The notes under the pieces are model-generated. The model was not told where the DNA came from, searched no databases, and saw only the letters and a list, made by a program, of their open reading frames with translations. From the NCBI RefSeq assembly GCF_014653215.1, contig NZ_BNAI01000008.1, positions 28,026 to 91,367 of the forward strand: 63,342 nt of DNA, read 5' to 3'. Position numbers and translations under genes: made by a program. The stretch's first letter is position 1. Every line of letters begins with the position of its first letter. Of the stretch, positions 43,248-52,540 are shown in pieces. This stretch comes from Pseudolysinimonas yzui. Lineage in GTDB: Bacteria; Actinomycetota; Actinomycetes; Actinomycetales; Microbacteriaceae.

Positions 43248-44062
43248 GGGGCTCCGCTGACGTGCAGTTCGGCGCGATCGCCTCGACGCCCGGCGAACAC
43301 CGCGACGCCGGACTGCTGCACGGCCACGACGTTGGTGATGGTCGCATAGCCCGCTTCGAGCAGGGCGGCGTCGCTCCCCGGCAGCGGAACGTCGGGCAGT
43401 TCGCGCACCGTGAGCCGCACGTCGCCTTCGACCGGCTCGGTCATCGTCGTCTGCACGATGCCGAACGGGGCGAGGGTCGCCTCGCGCACCTCGATGACGC
43501 CGCCCGGCGGAACGTTCGGCACATTGAGGTTGAAGACCGTGCCGGCCGGATGCTCGAGCAGGACCGCCAGGATGTCGCCCACGACTCCGGCCGCGGTCTC
43601 CCAGTGGTGCGCCTCGGGGTTGAGTCCGACGTCGAGCGAGACGGCGAGGCCGCGGGCGTCGTTGACCCCACCGGTGAGCGCCGCCCCGACGGTGCCGGAG
43701 TGGAGGATGACGCGGCCGAGGTTCGCGCCGCGGTTGATGCCCGACAGCACGAGGTCGGGGGGATCGCCGAACGCGCCGTGCGCGGCGAGCAGCGCGATGA
43801 GTCCGGGTGCGGCGCGCACGCTGTAGGCGGCGACTCCCGGCACTTCGACCAGCTCGCGCTTCTCGACCTTGATCGTCGAGGCGTCGGTGTGGCCGGTGAC
43901 GGCGATCGTGTTGGTTCCGGTGATCGCGGCGCTCGACCCGCTCGCCTCCTCGGCCGGGGCGGCGATCACGACGTCGAGTCCGGCGTCGATCGCGGCGTGC
44001 GCGAGGGCGTAGAGGCCGGGGCTGGCGATCCCGTCGTCGTTGGTGATGAGCGCGCGGGTCAC
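43244..44062 (-). CDS. surE: 5'-nucleotidase SurE
   Basis: 272 residues. ALITNDDGIASPGL holds the metal-binding Asp pair, LSGINRGANLG the Asn site, and HSGTVGAALTG the substrate loop. It removes phosphate from nucleoside monophosphates and short polyphosphate. GTG 44062 overlaps the PfkB stop. Confidence 0.92.
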   Translation of the reverse strand: MTRALITNDDGIASPGLYALAHAAIDAGLDVVIAAPAEEASGSSAAITGTNTIAVTGHTDASTIKVEKRELVEVPGVAAYSVRAAPGLIALLAAHGAFGDPPDLVLSGINRGANLGRVILHSGTVGAALTGGVNDARGLAVSLDVGLNPEAHHWETAAGVVGDILAVLLEHPAGTVFNLNVPNVPPGGVIEVREATLAPFGIVQTTMTEPVEGDVRLTVRELPDVPLPGSDAALLEAGYATITNVVAVQQSGVAVFAGRRGDRAELHVSGAP

Positions 44063-45084
44063 GGCGTCGCCTCGCCCGTGTGGGTGGCCTCTTCCACCAG
44101 GTGCGCGAGGTCGTCCGGGCTGATCTCGCGGGCCGGGGGCGCAGGGGCCTCCGGCGCGCCTCCGCCGGGAAGGGGACGCAGCACGACGAGCTCGCGCAGC
44201 CGTTCGATCGTCGCCGCCTCGCCCGTTCCGAGACCGTGGCGGGTGACGTTCTGCGCGCCGGCGGCGGCGCCGAGCAGCACGGCATCGGAGACGGAGCCCC
44301 CGACGGCGAGCACCGAACAGAACGCCCCGACGAACGAGTCGCCGGCACCCGCGGAGTCGACGACCTCCATGCGTGGGGCGACGACCTCGTGGATGGCGCC
44401 GTCCTGAAGCAGGAAGGCGGATTCCTCGGCGCGGGTCACGACGACGACCTCGGCGCCCGCGTCGTGCAGCGCCCGCATCGCGGCGACGATCTGGTCGATG
44501 TTCGACTTCTTCGCGATCCGGCCGTCGGCGAGAAGCTCTTCGTCGCTCACTTTCGCGACGGTCACGCGGCCGGCGAGGGCGGCATCCAGTCGTTCTCCGG
44601 CGAGATCGACCACGACGCGTACCCCGCCGGTGCGCAGGTCGGCGGCCAGCCGCCGATAGAAGTCGGCGGGCACGATGCCTTCTCCGTGCGGGCCGGAGAG
44701 GATCACCAGTTTCGCGTCGAGGCCGGTGCGCAGGGTGAGGCCGTAGAGCTCGTCCTGTTCGTGCCGGGTGAGGGCGTCGCCGCCGGACTCGATGATCGGC
44801 TTGCGCTCGCCGTCGCGACGATCGTGCACGTAGACCCCGCCGCGAGCGACGCGCCGGATGCCGGCGACGCGGATCCCCTCTTCCTGCAGCAGGTGGGCGA
44901 GCACCCGTCCGGTCTCGCCGGAGAGCGCGGAGCACAGCACGACGTCGCGGCCGAGGGAGAGCAGCATCCGTGCCTGCCAGACCCCTTGTCCGCCGGCGTG
45001 CACGTGCACGTCGCCGTCGGCCTGGTGCTCCTCCACGGTGATCTCGAGCACCGGGGAGGGGGCGAAGATGACGACGTCGCTCAT
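44059..45084 (-). CDS. PfkB-family sugar kinase, 1-phosphofructokinase-like
   Basis: 341 residues. It starts VVIFAPSPVLEITVEEH and has the GGQGVWQARMLLSLG N-terminal block and the C-terminal VDSAGAGDSFVGAF with catalytic Asp (near 253). The layout is like 1-phosphofructokinase or tagatose-6-phosphate kinase. The operon with surE and a NUDIX gene instead of a fructose PTS suggests a different substrate, perhaps a nucleoside-derived sugar phosphate. Leaderless: TAGCCT 12 bases upstream. Confidence 0.82.
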   Translation of the reverse strand: MSDVVIFAPSPVLEITVEEHQADGDVHVHAGGQGVWQARMLLSLGRDVVLCSALSGETGRVLAHLLQEEGIRVAGIRRVARGGVYVHDRRDGERKPIIESGGDALTRHEQDELYGLTLRTGLDAKLVILSGPHGEGIVPADFYRRLAADLRTGGVRVVVDLAGERLDAALAGRVTVAKVSDEELLADGRIAKKSNIDQIVAAMRALHDAGAEVVVVTRAEESAFLLQDGAIHEVVAPRMEVVDSAGAGDSFVGAFCSVLAVGGSVSDAVLLGAAAGAQNVTRHGLGTGEAATIERLRELVVLRPLPGGGAPEAPAPPAREISPDDLAHLVEEATHTGEATP

Positions 45085-45090
45085 GCCCCC

Positions 45091-45096
45091 AGGCTA
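45091..45096 (-). promoter_or_regulatory. -10 element of the pfkB-surE-nudix operon
   Basis: TAGCCT (45096-45091) lies 12 bases before ATG 45084; leaderless start predicted. Confidence 0.5.
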
Positions 45097-45209
45097 GGCA
45101 CCCGCCCCACTCGGGTCAGGGGCTTCTCAGTGTTCGTTCAGGATGCCGATCGTCCAGGATGGGAGGACGGCGTGGAATGCCCGTCGCCCCCGACTGGTTG
45201 AAGGTTGAC

Positions 45210-46313
45210 ATGACGACTGGTTCGAACCATGTTCCGCTCGACGGTCTCGAGCTGGGCCTCGACACCTTCGGCGATGTGAACGTCGCCGAAGACGGCACGC
45301 GCCTCAGCTACGCGCAGGTCATCCGCAACGTCGTCGAACAGGGGGTGCTCGCCGACTCGCTCGGCGTCGACTTCTTCGGCGTGGGCGAACACCACCGCGA
45401 CGACTTCGCGATCTCGGCCCCGGAGATCGTGCTCGCCGCGATCGCCGCGCGGACCGAGCGCATCCACCTCGGCACCGCCGTCACCGTGCTGTCGTCCGAC
45501 GAGCCGGTGCGCGTCTTCGAACGGTTCGCGACCCTCGACGCGATCTCGCGGGGACGGGCCGAGATCATCCTCGGGCGGGGCTCGTTCACCGAGTCGTTCC
45601 CGCTGTTCGGCTTCGACCTCGCCGACTACGAGCGACTCTTCGAAGAGAAGATCGACCTGTTGCACGCGCTCCTCGCCGAGGGGCCGGTCACCTGGCAGGG
45701 CTCGACCCGCGCGCCCCTGACCGAGCAGCACGTGTACCCGAAGACCGAGTCGGGCTCGATCCGCACCTGGGTCGGGGTCGGCGGGTCGCCCGAGTCGGTC
45801 GTGCGTGCCGCCCGCTACGGCTTCCCGCTCACGCTCGCGATCATCGGTGGAGCCCCCGCGCGATTCGCCCCCTACGTCGACCTGTTCCACCGTGCCCTCG
45901 CCCAGCTCGAACAGCCCGACCTGCCCGTCGCCGTGCACTCGCCGGGGTTCATCGCCGACACCGACGAGGAGGCGGCCGACATCCTCTGGCCCCACCAGAA
46001 GGCGATGTTCGACCGCATCGGGGCCGAACGCGGCTGGGGTCCGATGACCCGCGACCAGTTCGAGGAGGAGATCCGCAGCGGCGCACAGCACACCGGGTCA
46101 CCCGAGACGGTGGCGCGCAAGATCGCCGACACCGTGCGCACCCTCGGCATCCAGCGTTTCGACCTCAAGTACGCGGCCGGAACCATCCCGCACGAGCAGC
46201 TCATGCACGCGATCGAGCTCTACGGCACCGTGGTGATCCCGCGGGTGCGCGAGCTGCTCGCCCAGGACCCGATCGAGGCCCTCAGCTCAGGCTCGGAGTC
46301 GGACCGCTCTTAA
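45210..46313 (+). CDS. LLM-class flavin-dependent oxidoreductase
   Basis: 367 residues of the luciferase-like monooxygenase TIM-barrel type: LELGLDTFGDV, VGEHHRDDFAISAPEIVLAA and ILGRGSFTESFPLFGFDL are typical of the group with an FMN/F420 site. Substrate unknown. ATG 45210 has GAAGG 5 bases upstream; an in-frame ATG at 45177 with GGGAGG would add 11 residues. The TAA stop forms part of the next gene's -10. Confidence 0.82.
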   Translation: MTTGSNHVPLDGLELGLDTFGDVNVAEDGTRLSYAQVIRNVVEQGVLADSLGVDFFGVGEHHRDDFAISAPEIVLAAIAARTERIHLGTAVTVLSSDEPVRVFERFATLDAISRGRAEIILGRGSFTESFPLFGFDLADYERLFEEKIDLLHALLAEGPVTWQGSTRAPLTEQHVYPKTESGSIRTWVGVGGSPESVVRAARYGFPLTLAIIGGAPARFAPYVDLFHRALAQLEQPDLPVAVHSPGFIADTDEEAADILWPHQKAMFDRIGAERGWGPMTRDQFEEEIRSGAQHTGSPETVARKIADTVRTLGIQRFDLKYAAGTIPHEQLMHAIELYGTVVIPRVRELLAQDPIEALSSGSESDRS

Positions 46314-46316
46314 GCT
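46311..46316 (+). promoter_or_regulatory. -10 element of the hydrolase pair, made from the previous stop codon
   Basis: TAAGCT starts with the TAA stop codon of the LLM gene and lies 12 bases before ATG 46323, implying a leaderless transcript of its own. Confidence 0.5.
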
Positions 46317-46322
46317 CGGGAC

Positions 46323-47186
46323 ATGCCGACCGGCCCGTTCTCCCACCGCCGCGGCCGGCGGGGACCCGCGGGCGAAGACCAGTACCGCATCCGGCGGGTT
46401 CGGGGGATGCAGTACTTCACCAGCCGGCAGCAGCACGACGACCTGACGATCGTCGTCGAACGGTTCCCCGGGCCGGAGCAGGTGCTCGCCCGCACCTATG
46501 TGCTCGTGCACGGCATCGGCGTCTCGTCCCGCTACTTCCACCCGCTCGCCGCGGAACTCTCGCGCACGGGCCGGGTCTTCCTCGTCGACCTGCCCGGCTA
46601 CGGGGCCGCCCCCAATCCGCGCCGTGACGTCACGCTCGCCGATCACGCCGCCGTTCTCGCCGGGTTCCTGCGTGAAGCCGATCTGCGTGCCCCCGTGATC
46701 GTCGGGCACTCGATGGGCACCCAGGTGGTCTCGCTGCTCGCGCAGCGGCATCCCGATGTCACCGACACCGTCGTCATGATGGCGCCCACGATGGTGCCGT
46801 CGGCGCGCAGGCCCTGGGTCGCGATCGGTCACCTGCTGCACGACGGCACGCGCGAACCCCTCGCCGTCTGGGGGATCTCGATCGTCGACTACGTCGTGCG
46901 CTGCGGGTTGCCCTACCTCGTGCGCCAGATGCCGCACATGCTCCGCGACCGGATGGAGGATCGGGTCGCCTCCCACGCGGCCCGCACGCTGGTGATCAAC
47001 GGCGACCGCGATCCGATCGTTCCGAGTGTGTGGGCGGCCGAGCTGAGCCGCGCACATCCCCAGGCCGAGTTCCGGGAGGTGCGGGGACCGCACGTCATCA
47101 TGCACACCGACCCCGTGATGATCGCCCGCCACATCACCGACTTCGTCGCGGCGGGCGAGCGATCGGCGGCGGGGGAGCCGTCGTGA
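46323..47186 (+). CDS. Alpha/beta-hydrolase
   Basis: 287 residues. Oxyanion-side LVHGIGVSSRYF, nucleophile elbow VGHSMGTQ (Ser near 131), Asp in INGDRDPIVP and His in GPHVIMHTDP complete the triad. Substrate unknown. Stop overlaps the next gene by GTGA; the two hydrolases form an operon. Confidence 0.86.
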   Translation: MPTGPFSHRRGRRGPAGEDQYRIRRVRGMQYFTSRQQHDDLTIVVERFPGPEQVLARTYVLVHGIGVSSRYFHPLAAELSRTGRVFLVDLPGYGAAPNPRRDVTLADHAAVLAGFLREADLRAPVIVGHSMGTQVVSLLAQRHPDVTDTVVMMAPTMVPSARRPWVAIGHLLHDGTREPLAVWGISIVDYVVRCGLPYLVRQMPHMLRDRMEDRVASHAARTLVINGDRDPIVPSVWAAELSRAHPQAEFREVRGPHVIMHTDPVMIARHITDFVAAGERSAAGEPS

Positions 47187-47845
47187 GGCGGCGCGACCAC
47201 GTGCGGCACCTGCTCGGCGACTATCCGAACGCGATCCGGATGCGCGGGCTCGGGCTCGCGGCACCGGTGCCGGCGTCGTACGCGGCTGGGCAGGGCCGCC
47301 CCGTGGTGATCGTGCCCGGGGTCTTCGAACGCTGGAACTTCCTGCGGCCGATCGCCGACCGGCTGGCCGCGGCCGGGCATCCAGTGCATGTGATCCCGGA
47401 ACTCGGAGTCAACGCCGGCCCGATCCCGAGCGCCGCCCGCCGGGTGAACGCCTTTCTCGCCGCCCGCGACCTGCGCGGGGTGGCGCTCGTCGCCCACAGC
47501 AAGGGCGGGCTCGTCGGCAAGGCCGCGATGCTCGAGGATGCCGACGGCCGCATCGACCGCCTGGTCGCCGTGGCGACGCCGTTCGGCGGGTCGCGGATGG
47601 CGCACCTCACGCTCGTGCCCGCACTCCGCGCGTTCCGGCCCACGCATCCGGTCATCCGCCGTCTCGTCGCGGAGCGGGAGGTGAATGCGCGGATCACCTC
47701 GATCTTCCCGGCGTTCGACCCGCACATCCCGGAGGGCAGCGCCCTCGACGGCGGCACCAACGTGCGGCTCGACGTCGTCGGGCATTTCCGGGTGCTGGAG
47801 GATCCCGCGGCGATCGACGCGGTGCTCGCGGCGGTCGAACGCTAG
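47183..47845 (+). CDS. Alpha/beta-hydrolase, lipase-like
   Basis: 220 residues. VIVPGVFERWNFLRPIADRL is the oxyanion region, ALVAHSKGGLVGK the nucleophile elbow (Ser near 112) and DVVGHFRVLED the His. It resembles PGAP1/EstA-type lipases. No signal peptide is visible. GTG 47183 overlaps the previous stop, and the 3' end overlaps the convergent UbiA-type gene by 4 bases. Confidence 0.82.
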   Translation: MRRRDHVRHLLGDYPNAIRMRGLGLAAPVPASYAAGQGRPVVIVPGVFERWNFLRPIADRLAAAGHPVHVIPELGVNAGPIPSAARRVNAFLAARDLRGVALVAHSKGGLVGKAAMLEDADGRIDRLVAVATPFGGSRMAHLTLVPALRAFRPTHPVIRRLVAEREVNARITSIFPAFDPHIPEGSALDGGTNVRLDVVGHFRVLEDPAAIDAVLAAVER

Positions 47846-48669
47846 AGCGGCACGACCATCCGGTCGCCGGCGAGCACGAGCAGCACGACGTCGATGAGCG
47901 CGGCGACGATGACGAACCGGAACCCCCACCGACTGCCGCGCAGCGCGAAGACGACGGCCGCGACCGACGCCGCGAGCGAGAGCGCGAGCCCGGTGAGTGC
48001 CACGGGGGAGTCGGCTCCGATCCCGACGGTGAGGGCGACCGCGGCCGCCGCCAACGCGAGCCCGCCCAGCAGCGTCGAGGCGGCCCGGCCCAGGCGGTGC
48101 GGCAGCCCGTGCACCCCGGTGGCGGCGTCGTCGTCGAGGTCGGGCAGCACGTTCGCGACGTGGGCGGCGATGCCCAGGAGCGAACCGGCGAGCACCGCCC
48201 ACCACGCCGCGAGCGCGGGAGCGGGAAGGGCCAGGGTGGCGAGCATCGGCAACAGGCCGAAGCTCACGACGTAGGGCAGCGGCGACAACGGCCCGTGCTT
48301 GAACCAGGCGTTGTACGCCCAGCCGCCGCCGAGCGCGACGAGGTGGGCGATCGCGAACGGGATGCCGAGCGTGAACGCCACCAGGATCGCCGCGGTCGCG
48401 GCGGCGATGGCCGCGAACCGCACCGTCGCCACCCCGACCTCGTCGCGCGCGACCGGCTTGTCGCGTCGGCCGGCGTCGCGGTCCCGTGCGGCGTCGAGCC
48501 AGTCGTTGGAGAGGCCGATCGAGAGCTGGTTGAACGCGATCGTCACCCCGAGCAGCGCCACCCGCGCCGGGTCGAGGCCGACGGCCACCCCGAGCAGCAC
48601 CGTGATGAGGGTCACCCCGGCCGACGGGCCCGGGTGGGACGACCGAAGCAGGGCGCCCGTCATCCGCAT
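47842..48669 (-). CDS. UbiA-family prenyltransferase
   Basis: 275 residues, about eight membrane helices. The two Asp-rich motifs that bind prenyl diphosphate through Mg are SNDWLDAARDRDAGRRDKP (near 55) and NVLPDLDDDAATG (near 172). It could act in menaquinone or another polyprenyl pathway; no linked quinone genes help. Leaderless start: TACGCT 12 bases upstream. Confidence 0.85.
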   Translation of the reverse strand: MRMTGALLRSSHPGPSAGVTLITVLLGVAVGLDPARVALLGVTIAFNQLSIGLSNDWLDAARDRDAGRRDKPVARDEVGVATVRFAAIAAATAAILVAFTLGIPFAIAHLVALGGGWAYNAWFKHGPLSPLPYVVSFGLLPMLATLALPAPALAAWWAVLAGSLLGIAAHVANVLPDLDDDAATGVHGLPHRLGRAASTLLGGLALAAAAVALTVGIGADSPVALTGLALSLAASVAAVVFALRGSRWGFRFVIVAALIDVVLLVLAGDRMVVPL

Positions 48670-48675
48670 CGCCCC

Positions 48676-48698
48676 AGCGTAGGGCCGACGGCTAGAGT
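48676..48698. promoter_or_regulatory. Back-to-back leaderless promoters of the UbiA-type and GH3 genes
   Basis: Leftward TACGCT (48681-48676) and rightward TAGAGT (48693-48698) each begin 12 bases before the respective ATG (48669 and 48705). Both genes lack a ribosome site, so the 35-base gap serves two leaderless transcripts. Confidence 0.55.
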
Positions 48699-48704
48699 CC
48701 CGTC

Positions 48705-49883
48705 ATGGCACGACGGCGCGCGGCACCGATCGCCGTGGCGCTCGCGATCGCCCTCAGCGGGTGCTCGTCCGGGGCGCTGACGCCGGATCAGCCGCCCGAG
48801 CCGTGGGCCGCCGTCGACACCGTGACGATCGACCCGCTGACGGCCTACGTCGACGCGCGACTGGCGGCGATGACCCTCGAGCAGAAGATCGCCAGTCTGC
48901 TCATGGTGCACGTCGGGGGCGTGAGCCCGGGACCGATCCGCGGCGTCATCGACGCGACCGGAGTCGCGGGCGTCATCTACATGGGCGACAACGTCGCGTC
49001 GGCGCAACAGCTGGCCGCGACGACCGCGGCGCTGAGCGCCGATCCGGGGTTGCCGGTGCTGACGGCGATCGACCAGGAGGGCGGGATCGTCGCCCGGCTG
49101 CCCGACGGCGGGCCGGGCGCCGCGACGCTGCGCACCCAGGACCCCGCCGCCACGCTCGCGGCTTTCCAGGCGCGCGCCGCCCTCGTCGCCTCGGCCGGGG
49201 TGACCATCAACTTCGGCATCGTCGCCGACGTCACGAGCGATCGGCGCTCGTTCATCTACTCACGCACCCTCGGCGGGGATGCCGCGTCGGCATCCCCTCG
49301 CGTGGCCGCCGCGGTCGAAGGCGAGCACGGCGTCGTGTTCTCGACGCTCAAGCACTTCCCCGGTCACGGGTCGGTCGCGGGGGACTCCCACTCCAGCGTG
49401 CCGACGACGGCGATGAGTGCCGACGAGTGGCGTGCGACGCAGGCGGGCCCGTTCGCGGCGGGCATCGACGCCGGAGCCGAGGTCGTGATGCTCGGGCACC
49501 TGCGCTACAGCGCCGTCGACAGCGCCCCCGCGACGCTCTCCGTCGTGTGGAACCAGATCCTGCGTGACGAGATGGGCTTCGAGGGCATCATCGTCACCGA
49601 CGACATGTCGATGCTCGAGAACTCGGGCGAAGCGGTCTACTCCGACCAGGCGGCGAACGCGGTCGCGGCGATCGCGGCCGGCACGACCCTGCTGCTCTAC
49701 GTCGGGCCGGTCGATGTCGGCCGCGTCGTCGCGGCGGTCGCGGCGGCGGTGCGCGACGGCCGCATCCCGATGGCGACGATCGACGATGCCGCCGGGCGGT
49801 TGCTGGAGGTGCGGCGCGACCTGTCGGACCGCACCGGGCCCTACGTGCACTGCGGCGAGGAGTGCCGCTCGCTCGTCGGCTAA
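48705..49883 (+). CDS. Glycoside hydrolase family 3 lipoprotein, beta-N-acetylglucosaminidase-like
   Basis: 392 residues. Lipobox ALSGC with Cys20 places it on the outer face of the membrane. The GH3 N-terminal TIM barrel has DQEGGIVARL, the NagZ signature KHFPGHGSVAGDSH with catalytic His, and VTDDMSML with the Asp nucleophile. It should release N-acetylglucosamine in cell-wall turnover. No C-terminal GH3 domain is attached, as in NagZ. Leaderless start. Confidence 0.87.
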   Translation: MARRRAAPIAVALAIALSGCSSGALTPDQPPEPWAAVDTVTIDPLTAYVDARLAAMTLEQKIASLLMVHVGGVSPGPIRGVIDATGVAGVIYMGDNVASAQQLAATTAALSADPGLPVLTAIDQEGGIVARLPDGGPGAATLRTQDPAATLAAFQARAALVASAGVTINFGIVADVTSDRRSFIYSRTLGGDAASASPRVAAAVEGEHGVVFSTLKHFPGHGSVAGDSHSSVPTTAMSADEWRATQAGPFAAGIDAGAEVVMLGHLRYSAVDSAPATLSVVWNQILRDEMGFEGIIVTDDMSMLENSGEAVYSDQAANAVAAIAAGTTLLLYVGPVDVGRVVAAVAAAVRDGRIPMATIDDAAGRLLEVRRDLSDRTGPYVHCGEECRSLVG

Positions 49884-50959
49884 CCCACCGCCAGCAGCGG
49901 GAGCCCGAGGTACTCGGCATAGCGGGCAGCTGCCCGCTCGACGCCGCGGCGGGTGGTCGCCGACAGCTCGCGCCACGGCTGCGTGACCACCTCGACCCCC
50001 TTCGCGCGCACCGTGCGCCGCCAGGTGCCGACGATCTCGCCGCCCGCGACGATCGTCGAGAGGAACATCCCGTTGTTGCCCGGAACGATGTCGGTCTGCG
50101 CGCGCCCGGCGAGGGGCGCGCTGCGGTCGCCGTAGCCGAGCAGGTATTCGTCGAAGCCGGGCAACAGCTGGATGCCGCTCGCAGCTTCGTCGAGGCCGGG
50201 GCGCATCCGGTAGGTGGCGCCGTCGACCTCGAGCCGGTCGAACTCGTCATCGACGCTCGCGATCGCGACGCGCGCATCCGTCAGGGTCAGCCCCGTCCAC
50301 CAGGCGAGGTCGCGGTCGGTCGCCGGGCCGCGCGCGCTCAGGTAGCGCCGGGCGAGTTCGCGGAGCGCCTCGTCCCGGTCGAGGTGCCGGGGGTTGCGCA
50401 CGTGATCGTCGAGCAGCGTCCAGGTGTTCTGCCCGCACAAGACCGCGACCCCGCTCTGCGCGAGCCGCCCGAGCAGGTGCGCGCCCCGCTGACCCTCGAC
50501 GCCGAGACCCTCCTCGGCGAAGGCGGCGAGCAGGTCGCGGCGCTCGAGCCGACCCCCGCCCCGCAACCGGTCGCGCGCGATGCGTTCGGCGCGGTCGAAG
50601 TCGGCGGCCCCGAGCTCGAGCTCGCGATGCCGACCGGCCGCCTTGGCGAGCTCCCGGTCGGCGGTGAGCGCCAGCATCCAGCCGAGGTCTTCCGCCGCGA
50701 CGAAGTGCAGCGTCGACCGGAACGGCCAGGAGCGCACGATGTCGCCGGCGTGATGCGCGGCCTCGACGGAGGACGCGGTGGCGCCGGGCGTGCGCAGCCC
50801 GATCGACCAGAGGGCACCCGTGTAGTCCTGGGCCTGGAGGGCGAGGAGGTGCCGCACTGCGGCGACCGGCGACTCGGCGGCGGGAGCGGCGATGCCCAGC
50901 GCGCTGAGGCGAAGCGCGGTCAGCCGACGGCGGTCGGGCGGGAACGAACGGGACGGCAC
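49880..50959 (-). CDS. AlkX/HTH_42-family winged-helix DNA-binding protein
   Basis: 359 residues. LLALQAQDYTGALWSIGLRT is the QxQ-type motif of the HTH_42 (YcaQ/AlkX) superfamily; PFRSTLHFVAAEDLGWMLAL and LLPGFDEYLLGYGDRSA are also conserved. Relatives include DNA glycosylases that open crosslinks (AlkX/AlkZ), so a repair role is likely but unproven. GTG 50959 starts the gene. It overlaps the GH3 stop by 4 bases. Confidence 0.82.
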   Translation of the reverse strand: MPSRSFPPDRRRLTALRLSALGIAAPAAESPVAAVRHLLALQAQDYTGALWSIGLRTPGATASSVEAAHHAGDIVRSWPFRSTLHFVAAEDLGWMLALTADRELAKAAGRHRELELGAADFDRAERIARDRLRGGGRLERRDLLAAFAEEGLGVEGQRGAHLLGRLAQSGVAVLCGQNTWTLLDDHVRNPRHLDRDEALRELARRYLSARGPATDRDLAWWTGLTLTDARVAIASVDDEFDRLEVDGATYRMRPGLDEAASGIQLLPGFDEYLLGYGDRSAPLAGRAQTDIVPGNNGMFLSTIVAGGEIVGTWRRTVRAKGVEVVTQPWRELSATTRRGVERAAARYAEYLGLPLLAVG

Positions 50960-50998
50960 CCGTTCAGTATCCAGCGAACCGCTGACCCCGGAGGGGGC

Positions 50999-51289
50999 TC
51001 AGTCGAGCGGAAGCGTGGGGAGCTGCGAGTCGCCCGCGTCGGACGAGACGACGTACGTCGGACCGGCCTGGTCGGGCGCCGCCTGGGCGGCGTTCGGCGA
51101 CACCGCGAGCACCCCGCCGACGGCGATCGAGACGACCCCGAGCGCGAGCCCCGCCGTGGCCAGGCCGCGCAGGGCGGTGAGGCGCGAGCTGCGGTGCATG
51201 CCGAAGAGCATCATGCCGAGGGCGACCAGGGCGGTCACGCCGGCGGCGACGATGACGGCCGCGAACAGGCCGGAGTCGGGGGTGGGCAC
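50999..51289 (-). CDS. Small hypothetical membrane protein (96 residues)
   Basis: Two hydrophobic segments (about 8-27 and 40-60) are followed by a Pro/Ser-rich tail after NAAQAAPDQ. GTG 51289 has AGAGGA upstream. No family recognised. The 163-base upstream gap contains no other gene. Confidence 0.6.
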   Translation of the reverse strand: MPTPDSGLFAAVIVAAGVTALVALGMMLFGMHRSSRLTALRGLATAGLALGVVSIAVGGVLAVSPNAAQAAPDQAGPTYVVSSDAGDSQLPTLPLD

Positions 51290-51452
51290 TGCTGTTCCTC
51301 TCGGGGGATAGGAACCACTTCGGTCGGGGGGACCGGGTCGGCCGGGGGAGCCGAGTGGGGGAAGCGGGTGTTTCCGGTGGGGCCGGAGGTCGCGTGTCCG
51401 CACAAAGGGGGACATCGACCTCATCGAAGCTACCGCGCGCCGTCGGCGGGGG

Positions 51453-52490
51453 TCAAGGCCGGGTTTCCCCCGTGTTCGGGGGTGTCAGCAGTCCGAGTTC
51501 GTCGAGTTGCGCGCTCAACCCGGCGCCGTCGGGGGCGTACACCCACGGCACCGTCTCCCGGCCGCGCTCGCTCGCCGGCGCGCGTCCCCCGGCGAGGACC
51601 GCCTCCCCGGGGGTGAGCCGTCGGATGGCGACCGCCCGCACGTGCTCGGGGTGGCGCCGCGCGAAGTCGCCGTAGATGCGCTCGTCGTGTTGGCCGTCGT
51701 CGCCGATCAGCAGCCAGCGGATGCCGGGGAACTCGTTCGCGAGCCGCTCCAGGCTGATGCGCTTGTGCTCGGGTCCGCTGCGGAACCACCGCTCGTGATT
51801 CGGCCCCCAGTCGGTCAGCAGCAGCGGACCGCGGGGGTAGAGGTTGCGGGAGAGGAAGCGGGTGAGCGTCGGCACGACGTTCCACGCCCCGGTGGAGAGG
51901 TAGACGACGGGAGCGTCGGGGTGGGCGCGCACGAGCCGTTCGTACAGCACCGCCATTCCGGCGACCGGGGTGCGGGCGTGCTCGTCGAGCACGAACGAGT
52001 TCCACGCGGCGAGGAAGGGTCGGGGCAGGGCGGTGACCATGACGGTGTCGTCGACGTCGGAGACGACCCCGAAGGCGGCGGCGGGATCCACCACGAAGAC
52101 GGGGAAGTCGACCCCGTCGTGACCGTCGACCGAGAGCCGCACCGTCGACCACCCCGGCGACAGATCGACCTCGAACCGGGCGTCGATCACTCCGCCGCGG
52201 TCGGCGCGCACCACGCCGGTCGCATCGCCTGCCGTCACGGTCACCGCGGCATCCCGTGCCGGGATCGAGGTGAAGCTGCGCCAGCCCCGCACGCTCGTGA
52301 AGCGGTCGGCGGGCGCGCGGCCGGGTTTGCGCAACACGACGCGGCCGAGCACCCGGATCCAGCCTTCGCCGCCGTAGCCGATGAACGGCACGACGGTGGG
52401 CACCCGCCCCGCCCGACGGCCCCACGACGCCCGCATCCCGTAGAGGGCGTCCTGGATGCGGATGGCGAGTCGTAGCCCTGGTCCCGCCAT
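51453..52490 (-). CDS. App1-family (DUF2183) phosphatase-like protein
   Basis: 345 residues. The HAD-type motif SDVDDTVMVTAL (DxDxT-like, Asp near 145), LSTGAWNVVPTLTRFL and a late WLLIGDDGQHDERIY block fit the App1 phosphatidate-phosphatase family. It lacks an obvious membrane segment. Substrate is unknown; phospholipid phosphatase is the family's known role in yeast. The ATG is preceded by GGAG. Confidence 0.83.
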   Translation of the reverse strand: MAGPGLRLAIRIQDALYGMRASWGRRAGRVPTVVPFIGYGGEGWIRVLGRVVLRKPGRAPADRFTSVRGWRSFTSIPARDAAVTVTAGDATGVVRADRGGVIDARFEVDLSPGWSTVRLSVDGHDGVDFPVFVVDPAAAFGVVSDVDDTVMVTALPRPFLAAWNSFVLDEHARTPVAGMAVLYERLVRAHPDAPVVYLSTGAWNVVPTLTRFLSRNLYPRGPLLLTDWGPNHERWFRSGPEHKRISLERLANEFPGIRWLLIGDDGQHDERIYGDFARRHPEHVRAVAIRRLTPGEAVLAGGRAPASERGRETVPWVYAPDGAGLSAQLDELGLLTPPNTGETRP

Positions 52491-52540
52491 GTCTCCAGTG
52501 TGTCACGGCGTGATATCAGGATTCCTCGACTGCGGAGGTC

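Noticed and set aside
45177-45209. Earlier ATG for the LLM oxidoreductase
   Set aside because: It has a possible GGGAGG, but the added 11 residues do not resemble the family start; left as an alternative.
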